From: Nitratireductor sp. XY-223
GTDB taxonomy: Bacteria > Pseudomonadota > Alphaproteobacteria > Rhizobiales > Rhizobiaceae
Assembly: GCF_004959855.1 (NCBI RefSeq)
Contig: NZ_SPNT01000001.1
Span: 1,354,467 to 1,418,466, forward strand
DNA length: 64,000 bases
Direction: 5' to 3'
Program-made: the position numbers and the translations under genes
The notes under the pieces: generated by a model
What the model saw: only the letters and a program-made list of their open reading frames with translations
Databases searched by the model: none
Told to the model about the DNA's origin: nothing
Shown here: in pieces, positions 63,217-64,000 of the stretch
How the letters are laid out: every line of letters starts with the position of its first letter
Numbering within the stretch: position 1 is the stretch's first letter

Positions 63217-63525
63217 TTAAAGCTTGATTTCCACGTCTACGCCGGCAGCCAGGTCGAGCTTCATCAGCGCATCGACGGTCTGGGGTGTCGGGTCGACGAT
63301 GTCGAGAAGACGCTTGTGGGTGCGCATCTCGAACTGTTCGCGGCTCTTCTTGTCGATGTGCGGCGACCGGTTGACCGTGAATTTTTCAATTCGCGTGGGC
63401 AACGGAACAGGTCCGCGCACACTGGCGCCCGTACGCTTGGCCGTCGACACGATTTCACGCGTGGAGGCATCGAGAATCCGATGATCAAACGCCTTGAGGC
63501 GGATACGGATATTCTGGCCGTTCAT
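63217..63525 (-). CDS. rpsJ: 30S ribosomal protein S10
   Basis: 102 residues; [20 protein letters not shown] and [21 protein letters not shown] identify S10 (NusE), which also serves transcription antitermination. First gene of the S10 operon, downstream of tuf and a terminator-like hairpin. Confidence 0.98.
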   Translation of the reverse strand: MNGQNIRIRLKAFDHRILDASTREIVSTAKRTGASVRGPVPLPTRIEKFTVNRSPHIDKKSREQFEMRTHKRLLDIVDPTPQTVDALMKLDLAAGVDVEIKL

Positions 63526-63602
63526 TCGACTTAATCCTTAGTTCAAGGACTGAAAACCAGTCCAATTCTCGTTGTTCGCGGATTGGAACCGCCGGGGTTG
63601 CA

Positions 63603-63630
63603 AAACGCGCCGGTTTGAGCCGGCGCGTTT
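63603..63630 (-). terminator. terminator between tuf and rpsJ
   Basis: AAACGCGCCGG and CCGGCGCGTTT form a perfect 11-bp stem with a 6-base loop; on the minus strand the second arm ends in TTTTG. It lies just after the tuf stop and would end or attenuate the str operon before the S10 operon. Confidence 0.8.
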
Positions 63631-63644
63631 GTGCAGTCTTTCAG

Positions 63645-64000
<356 letters not shown>

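Overview
The window reads as chromosome of an alphaproteobacterium of the order Hyphomicrobiales (Rhizobiales). The grounds are the S10-spc-alpha ribosomal block with adk after secY and no rpmJ, the downstream series rplQ / Do-type protease / rarA / crcB / rluC / HAD phosphatase / ATP12 chaperone, the rhizobial-type lpsL and rkpK sugar-nucleotide genes, and a uniformly high G+C content. No rRNA, tRNA, CRISPR array, insertion sequence or phage gene was recognised.

Region 1 (1-10.9 kb). The end of a membrane fatty-acid desaturase is followed by a PhnD/SsuA-like binding protein and an FAD-dependent amine/amino-acid oxidase. Then come a minus-strand FkbM methyltransferase and a large MscS-type channel. 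Divergent from the channel is a tightly coupled operon of four glycosyltransferases (two MurG-like, two GT4-like), whose stop and start codons overlap at every junction.

Region 2 (10.9-23.0 kb). A complete Opp/Yej-type ABC importer (fused ATPase, binding protein, two permeases) lies beside an envelope-sugar neighbourhood: histidine phosphatase, UDP-glucuronate 4-epimerase, UDP-glucose dehydrogenase, UDP-glucuronate decarboxylase and an exostosin-like putative glycosyltransferase. Together the three nucleotide-sugar enzymes would give UDP-GlcA, UDP-GalA and UDP-Xyl. Inside this group sits a short-chain dehydrogenase-like gene that carries both fingerprints of halohydrin dehalogenases (T-x4-Y-x-G and S-x12-Y-x3-R), the most unexpected gene in the window.

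Region 3 (23.1-40.0 kb). One long plus-strand gene train, headed by a TetR/KstR2-like regulator with a palindromic candidate operator, encodes a complete acyl-CoA catabolic system. It contains an acyl-CoA dehydrogenase, two medium-chain reductases, a Liv-type ABC importer with its binding protein, a long-chain-type acyl-CoA synthetase, a PimF/FadB-like bifunctional enzyme, a thiolase, a PimC/PimD-like acyl-CoA dehydrogenase pair and a thioesterase. I infer import, CoA activation and beta-oxidation of an unidentified, probably bulky or dicarboxylic, acid.

Region 4 (40.2-48.9 kb). Housekeeping and small genes: a DUF4864 protein, a ceramidase-family membrane protein that seems to lack a canonical start codon, an SDR with an altered active site, an ATP12 chaperone, a HAD phosphatase, an RluC-type pseudouridine synthase, a CrcB fluoride channel, a ketopantoate-reductase-like enzyme, RarA and a Do-type protease.

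Region 5 (49.0-64.0 kb). The ribosomal super-cluster runs leftward from tuf (cut by the window edge) through the S10, spc and alpha operons to rplQ. It is bounded by strong hairpin terminators after tuf and after rplQ, with a further hairpin between adk and rpsM.
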